This document shows positions 15,363 through 26,606 of a DNA stretch of 64,000 nt, in pieces. The notes under the pieces are model-generated. The model did no database searches and was not told the origin of the DNA. It was given only the letters and a program-made list of their open reading frames with translations. Numbering within the stretch: the first letter of the stretch is position 1; each line of letters begins with the position of its first letter. A program made the translations under genes and the position numbers. Source of the stretch: Micavibrio aeruginosavorus (GTDB lineage Bacteria > Pseudomonadota > Alphaproteobacteria > Micavibrionales > Micavibrionaceae); NCBI GenBank assembly GCA_016432265.1, contig CP066681.1:1266342-1330341 (forward strand). The letters are read 5' to 3'.

Positions 15363-17164
15363 CGGATATCTGGTTCAAGCATCTTTCTTCTACCCTCGCC
15401 AATAATGGTCTGACGGCTTATGTCTGGCATCTGGCCGATGATCGCATGGAGTGGGCGGGCGATACATCGTCATTTTTCGGCAGCGGCAGTCACGATGCGC
15501 CAGTCTCGGGGCAGGATTTCTCCCATCGCATCAATCCGCAGTTTTTGCCGGAACGTTTGGCGGCGCTGCACGATATGAAGGAAAAGAACCCTGTCGGCGA
15601 TCATTTGCCGGGGATGAGGGTTTGTTATAAATTCCGCCGCGCCGACGGTTCGCAGATAGGAATCGAAGAGACGGCGCAGCTTTTTGAAGATGAAAGCGGC
15701 GCAAGGTCGATCCGCGGTTTTATCCGCTGCGCCGATGTCGCTGACAAGGCCGCACCGCAGATAGCAAGGCCGGCGGCGGCCAGCGTGGCAGCGCCGGAAA
15801 GAGCCAGCATGAATTTTGGGCGCCGTCATATGATTCAGAAACTGGATGAGTGGCAATCCCGCCACATGAGTGAAGGGGAAGGGAATAACTCTCTTGGCTA
15901 TTTGCTGGCGGCGGGCATCGATCGCATTTCGATGTTCAACGAGGCGTACGGCCCGCGTTATACCGATGAATTGCTGGAAAAGGTGTCGCAGCGCCTGGCC
16001 CAGATCGTGGGGCCGAATGCCTTGGTGCAGCGTCTCGACGGTGATGTGTTCTGCCTGTTCTTTCCGGTGGCGCCGCATAATGAAATGGCCGCCGTGGCGA
16101 AGTACATTCTCGGCAACTTTCAAGAGCGTCCGTTGCTAACCAGCAGCGGCCCTGCCGGTGTAAGCTTGTCTGTTGGCGGTATTCAACTCGACCCGACGCA
16201 AAAATCAGATCCGGCCGGATTTGTCGTCAAGGCCGAGATGGCCATGCGCAGCGCCAAGGAGCAAGGAAGAGGTTGCTTTGTGTCTTATTGCGAGGCTTCC
16301 GACAGGGCGGAAAATAACCGCTTGCTGATTTCCCATGGCGACCAGTTCCTCAATGCGCTTCGGGACAATCGGGTCAAACTCGCTTTCCAGCCGATCATCA
16401 GCGCCGATAGCCGGGAAGTCTCTTTCCATGAATGCCTGATCCGCCTGATCGATGAGAAGGGTAAAATCCAGTCGGCGGGGCAGTTCTATCCTGCGATTGA
16501 AAAACTGGGTTTAAGCCGTCTTGTCGATCAGTTTGCCTTGCGCACGGCGATCCATGAACTGGCCCTGTTCCCCGGTCTTAGCCTTTCGGTCAACGTCTCT
16601 CCGGCAACGTTGTTGAACCGGGCATGGCTGCGCGGCCTTGTGCTGGCGCTGCGCGACAGCCCCAGCATTGCCAAAAGGCTGATTATCGAAGTGACCGAAA
16701 GCGCTGTGATTGATAATCCGCGCAGCGTTACGATGGTGGTGAATACTTTGCGCGATCTTGGATGCCGGGTGGCGCTGGACGATTTCGGTGCGGGTTATAC
16801 GGCTTTCTCGCAGCTTAAAGATCTGGATCTTGATATCGTCAAAATCGATAAATCCTATGTGCGCGGCATCGGTGAAGACACCAACCGCCTGTTTGTGAAA
16901 ACGCTGCAATCCCTTGCTGACGGGGTTGATGTCGAAACCGTGGGCGAAGGCGCCGAAACCATGGGCGAGGCCGATCTTCTGGCCAATGACGGGATCGACT
17001 ATATTCAAGGCTATATTTACGGGTTCCCGCAGGTTGAGCGAGTCTGGCTGCCCAAGGATCATTCACATCGACGCATCCTGAAAGGCAAGTCCGACCACCA
17101 CACTGAAAGCGATTTCGATGAGGATCTGAATGCCGATATGGCGTCTTTGGTAACGGCGTCTTGA
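15359..17164 (+). CDS. PAS - degenerate GGDEF - EAL domain protein (c-di-GMP phosphodiesterase-like)
   Basis: A 601-residue cytoplasmic signalling protein. Residues about 15-125 look like a PAS domain (AYVWHLADDRMEW ... RRADGSQIGIEE). The GGDEF domain follows, but its active motif reads DGDVF, so cyclase activity is unlikely. The C-terminal EAL domain (from about residue 325) keeps the metal and catalytic residues: Glu in the ECL variant of EAL, SVNVSP, IEVTES, the DDFGAGY loop, KIDKSY, GEGAE and QGYIYG. It should hydrolyse c-di-GMP to pGpG, perhaps under PAS control. Transcription probably starts in the A+T-rich region after the terminator at 15217. A 13-codon ORF overlaps its start. Confidence 0.88.
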   Translation: MTDIWFKHLSSTLANNGLTAYVWHLADDRMEWAGDTSSFFGSGSHDAPVSGQDFSHRINPQFLPERLAALHDMKEKNPVGDHLPGMRVCYKFRRADGSQIGIEETAQLFEDESGARSIRGFIRCADVADKAAPQIARPAAASVAAPERASMNFGRRHMIQKLDEWQSRHMSEGEGNNSLGYLLAAGIDRISMFNEAYGPRYTDELLEKVSQRLAQIVGPNALVQRLDGDVFCLFFPVAPHNEMAAVAKYILGNFQERPLLTSSGPAGVSLSVGGIQLDPTQKSDPAGFVVKAEMAMRSAKEQGRGCFVSYCEASDRAENNRLLISHGDQFLNALRDNRVKLAFQPIISADSREVSFHECLIRLIDEKGKIQSAGQFYPAIEKLGLSRLVDQFALRTAIHELALFPGLSLSVNVSPATLLNRAWLRGLVLALRDSPSIAKRLIIEVTESAVIDNPRSVTMVVNTLRDLGCRVALDDFGAGYTAFSQLKDLDLDIVKIDKSYVRGIGEDTNRLFVKTLQSLADGVDVETVGEGAETMGEADLLANDGIDYIQGYIYGFPQVERVWLPKDHSHRRILKGKSDHHTESDFDEDLNADMASLVTAS

Positions 17165-17173
17165 TCCGGCTTG

Positions 17174-17776
17174 TTACGCGCGGTTGCCGGTCATAAGCTT
17201 GTTCAACTCATTCTGCATGGTTGCGATATTTTTCTTCAGCATTTCCATGCGTTCTTCGGCGGTTTTGGCCATGGCTTGCCCCATGAACGGTGTCCAGGCT
17301 TTCATCGCGGTTTCGAACATTTCCATGTTCTTGCGGGTCAGGTCTTCCATGGCGGACATGGCTGAAGCGGGGTTGATCATCTGGCCCATCGGGTTATTGA
17401 TCCCCCCCATGGACTTGCCGATCTGCTCGCGGAACTGCTCCTGGTTTCTGGTGAAGGCTTCGAAGCTTTGCTCAAGATAATTCGGCACCAGATTTTGCAG
17501 GCTGTCGCCGTAGAACCCTATAAACTGGCGCAGGAAGTTTGTCGGCAGCATGTTGTGGCCTTTGGATTCCTGGTCGACGATGATCTGCGTCAGCACCGAA
17601 CGGGTGAGGTCTTCGCCCGATTTAGCGTCGTAAACAACGAAGTCACGGTTCTCTTTCACCATGGTGCACAGGTCATCCAGCGTGACATAGCTGCTGCGGC
17701 CAGTATCATACAGGCGGCGGTTAGCGTATTTTTTGATCACAGTGGGTTTGTCTGATTTCGGTTTTGCAGTCGTCAT
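17174..17776 (-). CDS. phaR: Polyhydroxyalkanoate synthesis repressor PhaR
   Basis: About 200 residues. The N-terminal domain carries the family signature VIKKYANRRLYDT, then SSYVTLDDL and the D-A-K-S-G-E-D-L-T-R segment of the PHB/PHA accumulation regulator DNA-binding domain. The Met- and Gln-rich C-terminal helix (QEQFREQ ... MEMFETAMKAW) is the granule-associated part. It represses phasin and PHA genes until granules take it up. I prefer the second ATG (17776), which has AGGT 8 nt upstream, over that at 17782. It is divergent from phaC, whose promoter region it may bind. Confidence 0.93.
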   Translation of the reverse strand: MTTAKPKSDKPTVIKKYANRRLYDTGRSSYVTLDDLCTMVKENRDFVVYDAKSGEDLTRSVLTQIIVDQESKGHNMLPTNFLRQFIGFYGDSLQNLVPNYLEQSFEAFTRNQEQFREQIGKSMGGINNPMGQMINPASAMSAMEDLTRKNMEMFETAMKAWTPFMGQAMAKTAEERMEMLKKNIATMQNELNKLMTGNRA

Positions 17777-17901
17777 GGCCATACCTGTTTCTGGTAAATC
17801 ATTATAACAAAGCAGTGGAAGTCGTTGTCATTATGCACAAATTTACTGTCAGGCAAAGAGATTCTATGGCTTGAGCAAAGCTTATACCCTATAGTCCGGT
17901 T

Positions 17902-18993
17902 ATGTCTTCATCCCGCCTTGTCGAACAGGAACTGAATATGCTGCGGCGCGGGCCGCGGCCGCTGCCGGTTTTTGTCAATATGGCGGGTTTGCTGGCTCGA
18001 TCCGAAAGCGAGCAGAGGGCGATGATCCACGGGTTGAAGCTTTATCAGGCGCACCCGTTCAGGCGTAGAGAGCCGGAGCGTCTGATTTTATGGCAATCAG
18101 GAGAGGCGACGTTACGGCATATCCCGGCACAAGGACGCCGGCATCTGCTTCTTGTGCCTTCGATGATCAACCGTTCGGCCATACTGGATTTACTGCCACA
18201 GCGCTCCTTTGCCCGCTGGCTGGCCGCACAGGGGATCGACGTTTATATTCTGGATTGGGGAGAGCCGGTGCGGGATCCCGGCCAGCAAAGTCTTGATGAT
18301 GTGTTACAACAAAAACTTCTGCCAACACTTTTATATTTAAAAGAAAAATGCGGATCGTTTGATGCTCTTGGCTACTGTATGGGGGGAACTTTGCTGGCTG
18401 GCGCTGTGCAGTTGAAGCCTCCTGGCCTTAGCAAGGTGGTCTACCTTGCCAGCCCGTGGGATTTTCATGCCGGGAACCGCCAGCTCCAGCAGCAGGTGAT
18501 GATGGGGACGGCTTCGGCCCTGCAAATGACCGAGTCTGGACGCGCCTTGCCCAGCCATTGGGTGCAGTCGGTCTTTGCGGCGGTGAATGCTGAAAGAAAT
18601 ATCCATAAGTTTGCCGATTTTGCCAGTCTCGATCAGGGCAGCGAACAGGCGCGTCTGTTCGTGGCTCTGGAGGATTGGCTGAATGACGGGGTAGACCTTC
18701 CGGCGGCGCTGGCGCGCACCTGTGTCGTCGAATGGTATGGTCAGAACCAGCCCGCGCGCGGCGGCTGGCAGGTCGCCGGGCAGACGGTTGATCCTGCCAC
18801 AACGCAAAACCCGGTTCTGGTGGCGACCTCGGTCACTGACAGACTGGTGCCTGAAGAGTCGTCGCATGCTCTGGCGCGATTGATACCCGGAGCGCGTCTG
18901 TTGCAGTCAGAGTGCGGACATATCGGCATGATGTCGAGCCGTCGCGCGCTGCAGGAAGTCTGGCAACCGTTATACGACTGGATTGTTGCATAG
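17902..18993 (+). CDS. phaC: Poly(3-hydroxyalkanoate) synthase, short form
   Basis: A 363-residue alpha/beta-hydrolase of the PHA synthase family. It polymerises (R)-3-hydroxybutyryl-CoA. The lipase-like box is GYCMGG with the catalytic Cys159; the Asp is in TSVTDRLVPEE and the His in SECGHIGMM. VPSMINRSAILDLLP and DVYILDWGEP are typical of the family. Length and N-terminus fit the class III type (about 355-370 residues), which normally needs a PhaE partner, but no phaE is visible in the window. It lies divergent from phaR and directly upstream of phaA and phaB. Confidence 0.85.
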   Translation: MSSSRLVEQELNMLRRGPRPLPVFVNMAGLLARSESEQRAMIHGLKLYQAHPFRRREPERLILWQSGEATLRHIPAQGRRHLLLVPSMINRSAILDLLPQRSFARWLAAQGIDVYILDWGEPVRDPGQQSLDDVLQQKLLPTLLYLKEKCGSFDALGYCMGGTLLAGAVQLKPPGLSKVVYLASPWDFHAGNRQLQQQVMMGTASALQMTESGRALPSHWVQSVFAAVNAERNIHKFADFASLDQGSEQARLFVALEDWLNDGVDLPAALARTCVVEWYGQNQPARGGWQVAGQTVDPATTQNPVLVATSVTDRLVPEESSHALARLIPGARLLQSECGHIGMMSSRRALQEVWQPLYDWIVA

Positions 18994-19093
18994 CAGCAAA
19001 ATTTGGGGGCGAACGGGCCGTGAGGCTTGCAATCCCCTGTGATCTGGCAATAATGAGCCTGTCATTTTCTCCCCGCCAAACGGAGTGTTTCTC

Positions 19094-20302
<1,209 letters not shown>

Positions 20303-20329
20303 TTTTTAAACTGAGAAGGGATACTTAAA

Positions 20330-21052
20330 ATGACAAAAGTAGCGGTCGTGACCGGTGGGACGCGCGGGATTGGCGCTGATATTACGGCGGCGCTGGCCCG
20401 CGAGGGTTATAAAGTGGCGGCCTTTTATCACGGCAATGAAGAGGCAGCGCAGACTTGCGCCAAGGCGACGGGCGCCAGCATTTACAAGGTGGATGTGACG
20501 GGGTATCAGGCCTGTGCTGACGCCTGCGCGCAGGTGGAAAAGGATCTCGGGCCTATTTCCGTGCTGGTCAACAATGCCGGGAAAACCAATGACGGCATGA
20601 TGCACAAGATGAGTCCGGAAGCGTGGGCCGATGTCATCAGCACCAATCTCGATTCCTGCTTCAATATGTGCCGCAGCGTGATCAACGGCATGCGCGAGCG
20701 CGGTTACGGGCGCATCATCAATATCAGTTCCGTTAATGGCCAGAAAGGGCAGTTCGGGCAAACCAATTACTCCGCCGCCAAGGCAGGGATGCTGGGCCTG
20801 ACCAAGGCGCTGGCGATGGAAAGCGCGGCCAAGGGCATTACTGTGAACGCCATCTGCCCGGGCTATATCCGCACGGAAATGACGGGCAAGATGAAACCGG
20901 AAATCCTTGAGGCAATCGTTAAGCAGATCCCCGTCGGGCGTTTGGGGACGCCGGAAGAAGTTGCCGAGGCGGTTGTTTTTCTGGCTTCGGATAAAGCCAG
21001 CTTCATCACGGGTTCGACGCTTTCCGCCAATGGCGGCCAGTACATGGCCTAA
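20330..21052 (+). CDS. phaB: Acetoacetyl-CoA reductase
   Basis: A 240-residue SDR. TGGTRGIG near the N-terminus binds NADPH, NNAGKT follows, and the catalytic Ser-Tyr-Lys appear in NISSVNGQKGQFGQTNYSAAK (Ser in ISS, Tyr-x-x-x-Lys in YSAAK), the sequence typical of PhaB. It reduces acetoacetyl-CoA to (R)-3-hydroxybutyryl-CoA. Its place after phaA and its normal length support the assignment. GAGAAGGGA precedes the ATG. Confidence 0.93.
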   Translation: MTKVAVVTGGTRGIGADITAALAREGYKVAAFYHGNEEAAQTCAKATGASIYKVDVTGYQACADACAQVEKDLGPISVLVNNAGKTNDGMMHKMSPEAWADVISTNLDSCFNMCRSVINGMRERGYGRIINISSVNGQKGQFGQTNYSAAKAGMLGLTKALAMESAAKGITVNAICPGYIRTEMTGKMKPEILEAIVKQIPVGRLGTPEEVAEAVVFLASDKASFITGSTLSANGGQYMA

Positions 21053-21060
21053 GGACGTTC

Positions 21061-21597
21061 ATGGCAGAAGCGGGCATTCTTGAGCGACGCGCCCTGCCCC
21101 GAGGGGAAGTTATTATCTCTCAGGGGGAGATGGGTGTTTCGGCCTTCCTGATCCAATCTGGCGAGGTTGTCGTGTTTACCGAGTCCGGCGGCAAGCGCGT
21201 CGAGCTGGCGCGCATGGGGCCAGGGCAGATTATCGGTGAGATGGCGTTGGTAGTTGATGGCCCGCGCTCGGCCACGGTTCAAGCTCTGACCGATTGCAAC
21301 CTGATCGTGATTACCCGGGACGTGCTGCAGGAAAAAATTCAGAAAAGCGACCCGACCATTCGTGCCTTGTTGCCTATGCTGATGAAGCGCATCGCCCAGT
21401 CGAATAAAGCTTTGCTGCGGCAAGGTGGTGATCTTGACGATATGGACAGGCTGGTGCGTTCCCTTTATCAGGAATTGCATACCTCCTTGCCCGCTGCGCA
21501 GAAGAAGAGTCTGGAGATCGCGCTTGAAGAACCGATGAATGCTTTTTTAAAGGCCATCGCCGATTTTCGTAGCCACTATGGATTATCAAAATGTTAA
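21061..21597 (+). CDS. Cyclic nucleotide-binding domain protein
   Basis: 178 residues. The first about 110 form a cNMP-binding beta-roll: PRGEVIISQGEMGVSAFLIQSGEVVVF, then GQIIGEMALVVDGPRSATVQA, which is the phosphate-binding cassette with Gly-Glu and Arg. The C-terminal part is helical (coiled) and lacks a helix-turn-helix, so it is not a Crp-type regulator. It starts 8 nt after phaB and overlaps the acyltransferase gene by 7 nt. A role as cyclic nucleotide sensor for a partner protein is possible; the partner is not evident. Confidence 0.82.
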   Translation: MAEAGILERRALPRGEVIISQGEMGVSAFLIQSGEVVVFTESGGKRVELARMGPGQIIGEMALVVDGPRSATVQALTDCNLIVITRDVLQEKIQKSDPTIRALLPMLMKRIAQSNKALLRQGGDLDDMDRLVRSLYQELHTSLPAAQKKSLEIALEEPMNAFLKAIADFRSHYGLSKC

Positions 21598-22766
21598 GAA
21601 AAATTTTGTTTTTTATTGATTTTGATAGAGGCATCAAAGCGTACCGTCAGATGCCGACGATCGGCAGCAAACTGGATTCTTTTAACGGTTATGGGCCCGG
21701 CTTTGATTTCTGCCGCGTCTATTTGGCCATGTCCGTTCTGGCGTGGCATAGCTGGATGCTTGTCGTCGGCCAAAAGATGCTGAGCGACTATGTCGAGATT
21801 CCGGGGCTGTTGCTGCTGCACAATTCCACATTGCCCATGTTTTTCGCTTTGAGTGGGTTTTTGATCGCGGGGAGCGCCCAGAGGCTCTCATGCAGAAATT
21901 TCCTGATCAACAGGAGTTTGAGAATTTTTCCCGCGTTGGCGGTTGAGGTTACTCTTTCCGCCCTTGTTCTGGGGGCGATTTTAACATCTCTTCCTCTGCG
22001 GGATTATTTTACGGATCCACAAACATATACTTACTTCTTCAATATAGCCGGGCTTATACAGTATTTCCTGCCGGGCGTATTCAAAAATAATCCTTTCGAT
22101 ACCGTCAATGGATCCCTTTGGACCGTTCCCGCTGAATTTGCATGCTATTACCTCATGACGATTGTCATTCTTACGAAAGCAGTAAACAAGGCGGGATGGC
22201 TTTTTGCCCTAGCCACGGCATACCCTTTCATTTGGCTTGTGTATATGTTGTCGTTTTATGATCCTGGCGATACAGGGGTCTCTTCCTATTTTTTATTCAT
22301 GTTTCTGAATTTTTCCGGCGTGGGATTAATTCCCTGTTTCTTAACAGGGGTGGCGATATATGCGGCCCGTTATCGTATACCTCATAGCCGAAGCCTGTTT
22401 GGCGCAGCGCTTGTTATATTGACTGTTATGGGGTTGGCGGTAGACAGCGAATATATGAACGCTCCAGGGGTTAATATCATTATTAACCCTTTGTTTGCCT
22501 ATGTCGTTATCTATCTTGGATTATGCCGGTTGCCGAAACTGCCTTTTTATTCAAGGGGAGATTATTCATACGGCATTTATCTATATGCCTATCCCATACA
22601 GCAGACTCTGATACATATCTGGCCGCAAATAACTGTGGCTGTTCATCTTGTTTTAAGCGCGGTTGCAGTCTCCGCTTTCGCGGCCTTTTCCTGGCATTTC
22701 ATTGAAAAGCCGATCCTGGGACTAAGAAAAAATTTCTCTTTCGTCGCCAGAAGAAAGATCGTCTGA
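21591..22766 (+). CDS. Acyltransferase 3 family membrane protein (OafA/YrhL-like)
   Basis: 391 residues with about ten membrane segments. The acyltransferase-3 signatures are present: an early conserved His (LAWHSW), FFALSGFLI, and NRSLRIFPAL. It would transfer an acetyl or other acyl group to a surface glycan or lipid at the inner membrane. No polysaccharide gene cluster lies next to it, so the acceptor is unknown. The start overlaps the cyclic nucleotide-binding gene by 7 nt; the A+T content is higher than in the PHB genes. Confidence 0.83.
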   Translation: MLRKILFFIDFDRGIKAYRQMPTIGSKLDSFNGYGPGFDFCRVYLAMSVLAWHSWMLVVGQKMLSDYVEIPGLLLLHNSTLPMFFALSGFLIAGSAQRLSCRNFLINRSLRIFPALAVEVTLSALVLGAILTSLPLRDYFTDPQTYTYFFNIAGLIQYFLPGVFKNNPFDTVNGSLWTVPAEFACYYLMTIVILTKAVNKAGWLFALATAYPFIWLVYMLSFYDPGDTGVSSYFLFMFLNFSGVGLIPCFLTGVAIYAARYRIPHSRSLFGAALVILTVMGLAVDSEYMNAPGVNIIINPLFAYVVIYLGLCRLPKLPFYSRGDYSYGIYLYAYPIQQTLIHIWPQITVAVHLVLSAVAVSAFAAFSWHFIEKPILGLRKNFSFVARRKIV

Positions 22767-22850
22767 ATATAAATATATAACGCCTTCATAGTTTTGCCTT
22801 ACTGACCTATATAAATAGAGCTTTCCAGTTGTTAGTCGGCGAGGTATCTT

Positions 22851-25800
22851 GTGAAAAAGATAATTTCCATATTTTTTGTTTTCATTGTCGTTGCGGTGGC
22901 AGGGTTGCTGCTGGGGCCGGGCCTGATTGACTGGAATCAATACAAGCCTGAAATTATCTCCCGTCTGCAGGATGCAACGGGACACGACTATGACATAGAC
23001 GGCCAGATCGATATGGCGCTGTTGCCCATGCCGCAGGTCAAGATTGAAAATCTGAGCATTCGCATGCCGCAAGAGCAGGGTGGAAAGACTTTGCTTGCTC
23101 TGGATATGGCGGCGGTGAATGTGGAATTGACGCCGCTGTTGCAAAAACAGATCGTCGTTAGAAGTGTTGAACTGATCAAGCCTGTGTTTAATCTGGGCGT
23201 TGCTGCTGACGGTGCGCCAGTGTGGGTAACGCCCGTGCTTCAGGAAAAGCTGGCGGTTGGGAAATCCGCAAACGGAGAGTCGAAGAAAGAGAAGGGTGGT
23301 TCGCTGGGCGAGGCGATCTCCCTGAGCGAAGTGCGTATCCGCGAGGGAACATTCTCCTACAGCGATGCGCGAAAGGGTTCGACGATTTCGATGGAGAAAG
23401 TTGACCTGACCGTGCAAGGGGAAAGCCTGAGAGGGCCGTACAAGGTGGCCGGACAGATCAACTACAGGGGCCAGCCCGTCAAAATTTCGGGTAAATCCGG
23501 TAAAATCGGCGATTCAACGGCGGCATTCCCTGTGCAGGCCGATATCCATCTTGCCGATGGCGCTACGTCTCTTCTTTATTCCGGTGTCGTCGTCTTGAAG
23601 CCGTCATTTGAATTGCAGGGTGAAGCGAGCCTTCAATCTTCCAGTCTGGCGGAGGCGTTGAACGTTGTGACAGGCACGATCCCCCCCGCGCTGGCCAAGG
23701 CTGTCAGCGCCACGGGGCTGCTGACCTTTAGCCAGCAAGGCATCGATTACAAAAACATGGCGGTAAACTATGCCGGGGCCGAGGCCAGCGGCAATCTGTC
23801 GTTGCGTAATCTGAAGAAGGATGGCGGCAAACCCCTTGAGGCGACTGTGGTTTTAAAGTCGGTGAAATCATTCACGCTTGAGGCGCTGCTGCCGGCTGCT
23901 GCCGGCAAGAAAGCGGCAGACTTTATCCCTGCGGCACTGGGTGTACCCATGGATATGAGGGCCGATATTGATGTTACGGCTGCTGCGGTCGAATTCAAAG
24001 GCGCTGCGTTCAGCGATGTAAGTTTCAGGGCTGCCTTGGGCGCCAAGGATGTCAAGGGTGTGCTTAAGGCCGTAACGCCGGGGCAGGGAAAAATAGATAA
24101 CCGTTATGCGCTAACGGCGGGGTCGGTGTCACGCACCGATAAGGGGGGCATGATCTGGTCTGACCTTGATCTGACTGTGGAAGGCACAATGCAGTCCAGC
24201 GTGCCGCAGGCGCTGATAAAGCCGTTTGTTCCTGCTGACAAGCTGAAAGTTTTGGGCGCTCTCCTGACGACTCCCGCCACGGCGGCATACAAAGCCGCTG
24301 TAAAGGTGGATTCGTTGAAGCTTAGCGGGGTCAGGCTCAATTTACTGGATACGGATTTAACTCTGGATCTGGGATATGCCAAGGGCAGGCAAGGCGGACG
24401 CGACCTTGTGAGTGTGGGCGCCAAGGCGGAAACGATGGATGCCGATGTTTGGCTCAAGCGCTTGCAGCCGCAGGTCAAGGAGGCGACGGTTCCGGCCCCG
24501 GCGGCGCCGGGAATGAAGCTCGACATCGCGGCTCTGTCGAAAAAGCTGTCCTTGCCGTTCGACCTTGATGCCGATTTGTCGTTTGGCTCTTTGGTGTTGC
24601 AAACGCAGACCTACGACAAAGTGGCCTTCAAGGGGCGACTGTCAGGGCAGACACTGACGATCGATACCGCAGGACTTGAAGCCACAGGCGGCAACCGGCT
24701 GGTCGTGGCAGGGACGGTGGGCGATGTATCGGCGCTCAAGGATGTCGATCTGACCGTTCAGGGCAAGACGCCGGATACGCGCAAGACCCTTGAATCTTTC
24801 AAGATCGACACAAAAAAGCTTCCTTCCGGAGTCGGCCCGTCTGAAGCTCTTGTTGAGTTCAAGGGGCAGGCCGACAACCTTTCTTTTGTCGCGAATATCA
24901 AGGCGCTCAAGGGTACGGTAGGGGCGTCCGGCGTGCTTGACAATCTGATGACCACGCCCAAGGTCAGCGACCTTACGCTGCGGGTCAAGCACCCGAGTTA
25001 TGTCGAGGTCGCGCGGATTTTCAATCCTGCCTTTAAAAGCAGTGTCGGAATAAGCAAGGGGCTGGATATTTATGCCAGCATGAACCGTCAGGGCAGCGTC
25101 TATACCTTCAAGGATTTACAGGCTTCGATCGGCCCCTCCACCCTGACGGGCCTTGTAACGTTCGATACCGGCGCAGTGCGGCCCAAGCTGACGGCGGAAC
25201 TTGCGGCGGGTGATTTGGCCTTAAGCGATATTGTCGGTTATGAGAAGAAAGCCAAAGGGGCGCAGGCGCGCGGAAGCGAGAATACGCGCTGGTCGCGCAA
25301 TGCCTTGAACGTGGCATGGATGCGCAAGTATGACGCCGACATCAAGCTGACGGCGCAAAGCCTGACATGGGTGAATTGGCGGATCGATGGCGCGGTTCTT
25401 GAGGCCAGGATGGCAAACGGTCTGTTAGACGTTTCGCGTTTGACCGGGGGACTTTACGGCGGCAATATCGTCGCTGATGCTGCTGTGAGCGCACCGGCAT
25501 CCGAACGCGACCCGCTGGTGATATCGGCTTCCACGAAGCTTTCAGACGTGTCGCTTGAATCCTTCGTCAGTTCCTTCAGCGGCGCGCCATTGGTGAAGGC
25601 GCGCGGCAAAGTCAATCTGGAGTCGGCCGTCGAAACGGCGGGCATCAGCCCCTCGGCCCTGATCTTCGGGTTAAGCGGCAAGGGGGCGGCCACGGGCGAA
25701 AACCTGGTATTCGACGGGTTCGACCTGGCGCGTGTCTCGCGTACGCTGGTGCAGCCATCCAGCAGTTTGAAAGAGAATATTGTGGCGCTGCTCGATAGCT

Positions 25801-26606
25801 CGATGGCCGGAGGGCAGACCAGCTTTGATACGCTTGATGGCGCATTCACGATTACAGAAGGCGTTATCAATTTTGACAAGATGTTGCTGAGCGGCGCTGC
25901 CGCTACCGTCAACACGACGGGCAAGGTCAGCCTGCCGCTGTGGACTATGGATCTTGAGAATGTCATTTCCCTGGCGGAGCCGGAAGACGCGCCTCCCCTG
26001 AAAACAAGCTTCCGCGGCCCTCTGGACAATCCGGGCAAGACTATCGGCAAAAGCGCGATGGACAGCTATATCGGCAGCCAGATCGAAAAAGCGATTGGAA
26101 ATGCCGTCTTCGACAAGCTCAAAGACAAGGGTATAGTGCAACCGACAGAGCCGGGAGCGGCCAAACCGCAAAGCGCTGGCGATCTGTTCCAGAACATATT
26201 GCAGCAGCAACTTTCGCCTAAAACCAAGCCGCAGGCGGCACCGGCTCCTGCGCCAACTCCTGCGCCAACTCCTGCGTCTGCGCCAGTTCCGGCGCCTGTT
26301 TCACCGGCTCCGGCACCTGCGACCGAGATCATCGCGCCGCAAGGCCGTAATGCCGTGCCGGCTGAATCTTCAACAACGTCCATTCAGGCAGAGCCGCTGG
26401 CGGCGCCCGTCGAAACCGTTCCGGAGGCGGCGCCTGCTGTGGAATCTCCTCCTGCTGTGGAAGCTCCTGTTGAATCATCTGCTCCGGTGCCGGAGGCGGC
26501 GCCTGTGCTCCCCGAATCAGTCCCTGAGCCAGTCCCTGAACCTGAGGCCGGGGTATCGCCAGAGGATGCTATTGGAGATCTAATTCAAACCCTGACGGAT
26601 CAGTAA
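22851..26606 (+). CDS. AsmA family protein with proline-rich tail
   Basis: 1251 residues starting at a GTG with GAGG upstream. A single N-terminal membrane helix (ISIFFVFIVVAVAGLLL) is followed by LIDWNQYKPEI, the family's opening motif, and a very long beta-rich periplasmic part. The C-terminal AsmA region (about residues 900-1080, with LSGAAATVNTTGKVSLPLW) is clear. AsmA-like proteins are thought to bridge the inner and outer membrane for lipid transport. The last about 150 residues are Pro/Ala/Glu-rich repeats (APAP, PVPEAAP) that are not part of the usual family. The gene end overlaps the convergent RHH gene by 38 nt. Confidence 0.87.
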   Translation: MKKIISIFFVFIVVAVAGLLLGPGLIDWNQYKPEIISRLQDATGHDYDIDGQIDMALLPMPQVKIENLSIRMPQEQGGKTLLALDMAAVNVELTPLLQKQIVVRSVELIKPVFNLGVAADGAPVWVTPVLQEKLAVGKSANGESKKEKGGSLGEAISLSEVRIREGTFSYSDARKGSTISMEKVDLTVQGESLRGPYKVAGQINYRGQPVKISGKSGKIGDSTAAFPVQADIHLADGATSLLYSGVVVLKPSFELQGEASLQSSSLAEALNVVTGTIPPALAKAVSATGLLTFSQQGIDYKNMAVNYAGAEASGNLSLRNLKKDGGKPLEATVVLKSVKSFTLEALLPAAAGKKAADFIPAALGVPMDMRADIDVTAAAVEFKGAAFSDVSFRAALGAKDVKGVLKAVTPGQGKIDNRYALTAGSVSRTDKGGMIWSDLDLTVEGTMQSSVPQALIKPFVPADKLKVLGALLTTPATAAYKAAVKVDSLKLSGVRLNLLDTDLTLDLGYAKGRQGGRDLVSVGAKAETMDADVWLKRLQPQVKEATVPAPAAPGMKLDIAALSKKLSLPFDLDADLSFGSLVLQTQTYDKVAFKGRLSGQTLTIDTAGLEATGGNRLVVAGTVGDVSALKDVDLTVQGKTPDTRKTLESFKIDTKKLPSGVGPSEALVEFKGQADNLSFVANIKALKGTVGASGVLDNLMTTPKVSDLTLRVKHPSYVEVARIFNPAFKSSVGISKGLDIYASMNRQGSVYTFKDLQASIGPSTLTGLVTFDTGAVRPKLTAELAAGDLALSDIVGYEKKAKGAQARGSENTRWSRNALNVAWMRKYDADIKLTAQSLTWVNWRIDGAVLEARMANGLLDVSRLTGGLYGGNIVADAAVSAPASERDPLVISASTKLSDVSLESFVSSFSGAPLVKARGKVNLESAVETAGISPSALIFGLSGKGAATGENLVFDGFDLARVSRTLVQPSSSLKENIVALLDSSMAGGQTSFDTLDGAFTITEGVINFDKMLLSGAAATVNTTGKVSLPLWTMDLENVISLAEPEDAPPLKTSFRGPLDNPGKTIGKSAMDSYIGSQIEKAIGNAVFDKLKDKGIVQPTEPGAAKPQSAGDLFQNILQQQLSPKTKPQAAPAPAPTPAPTPASAPVPAPVSPAPAPATEIIAPQGRNAVPAESSTTSIQAEPLAAPVETVPEAAPAVESPPAVEAPVESSAPVPEAAPVLPESVPEPVPEPEAGVSPEDAIGDLIQTLTDQ

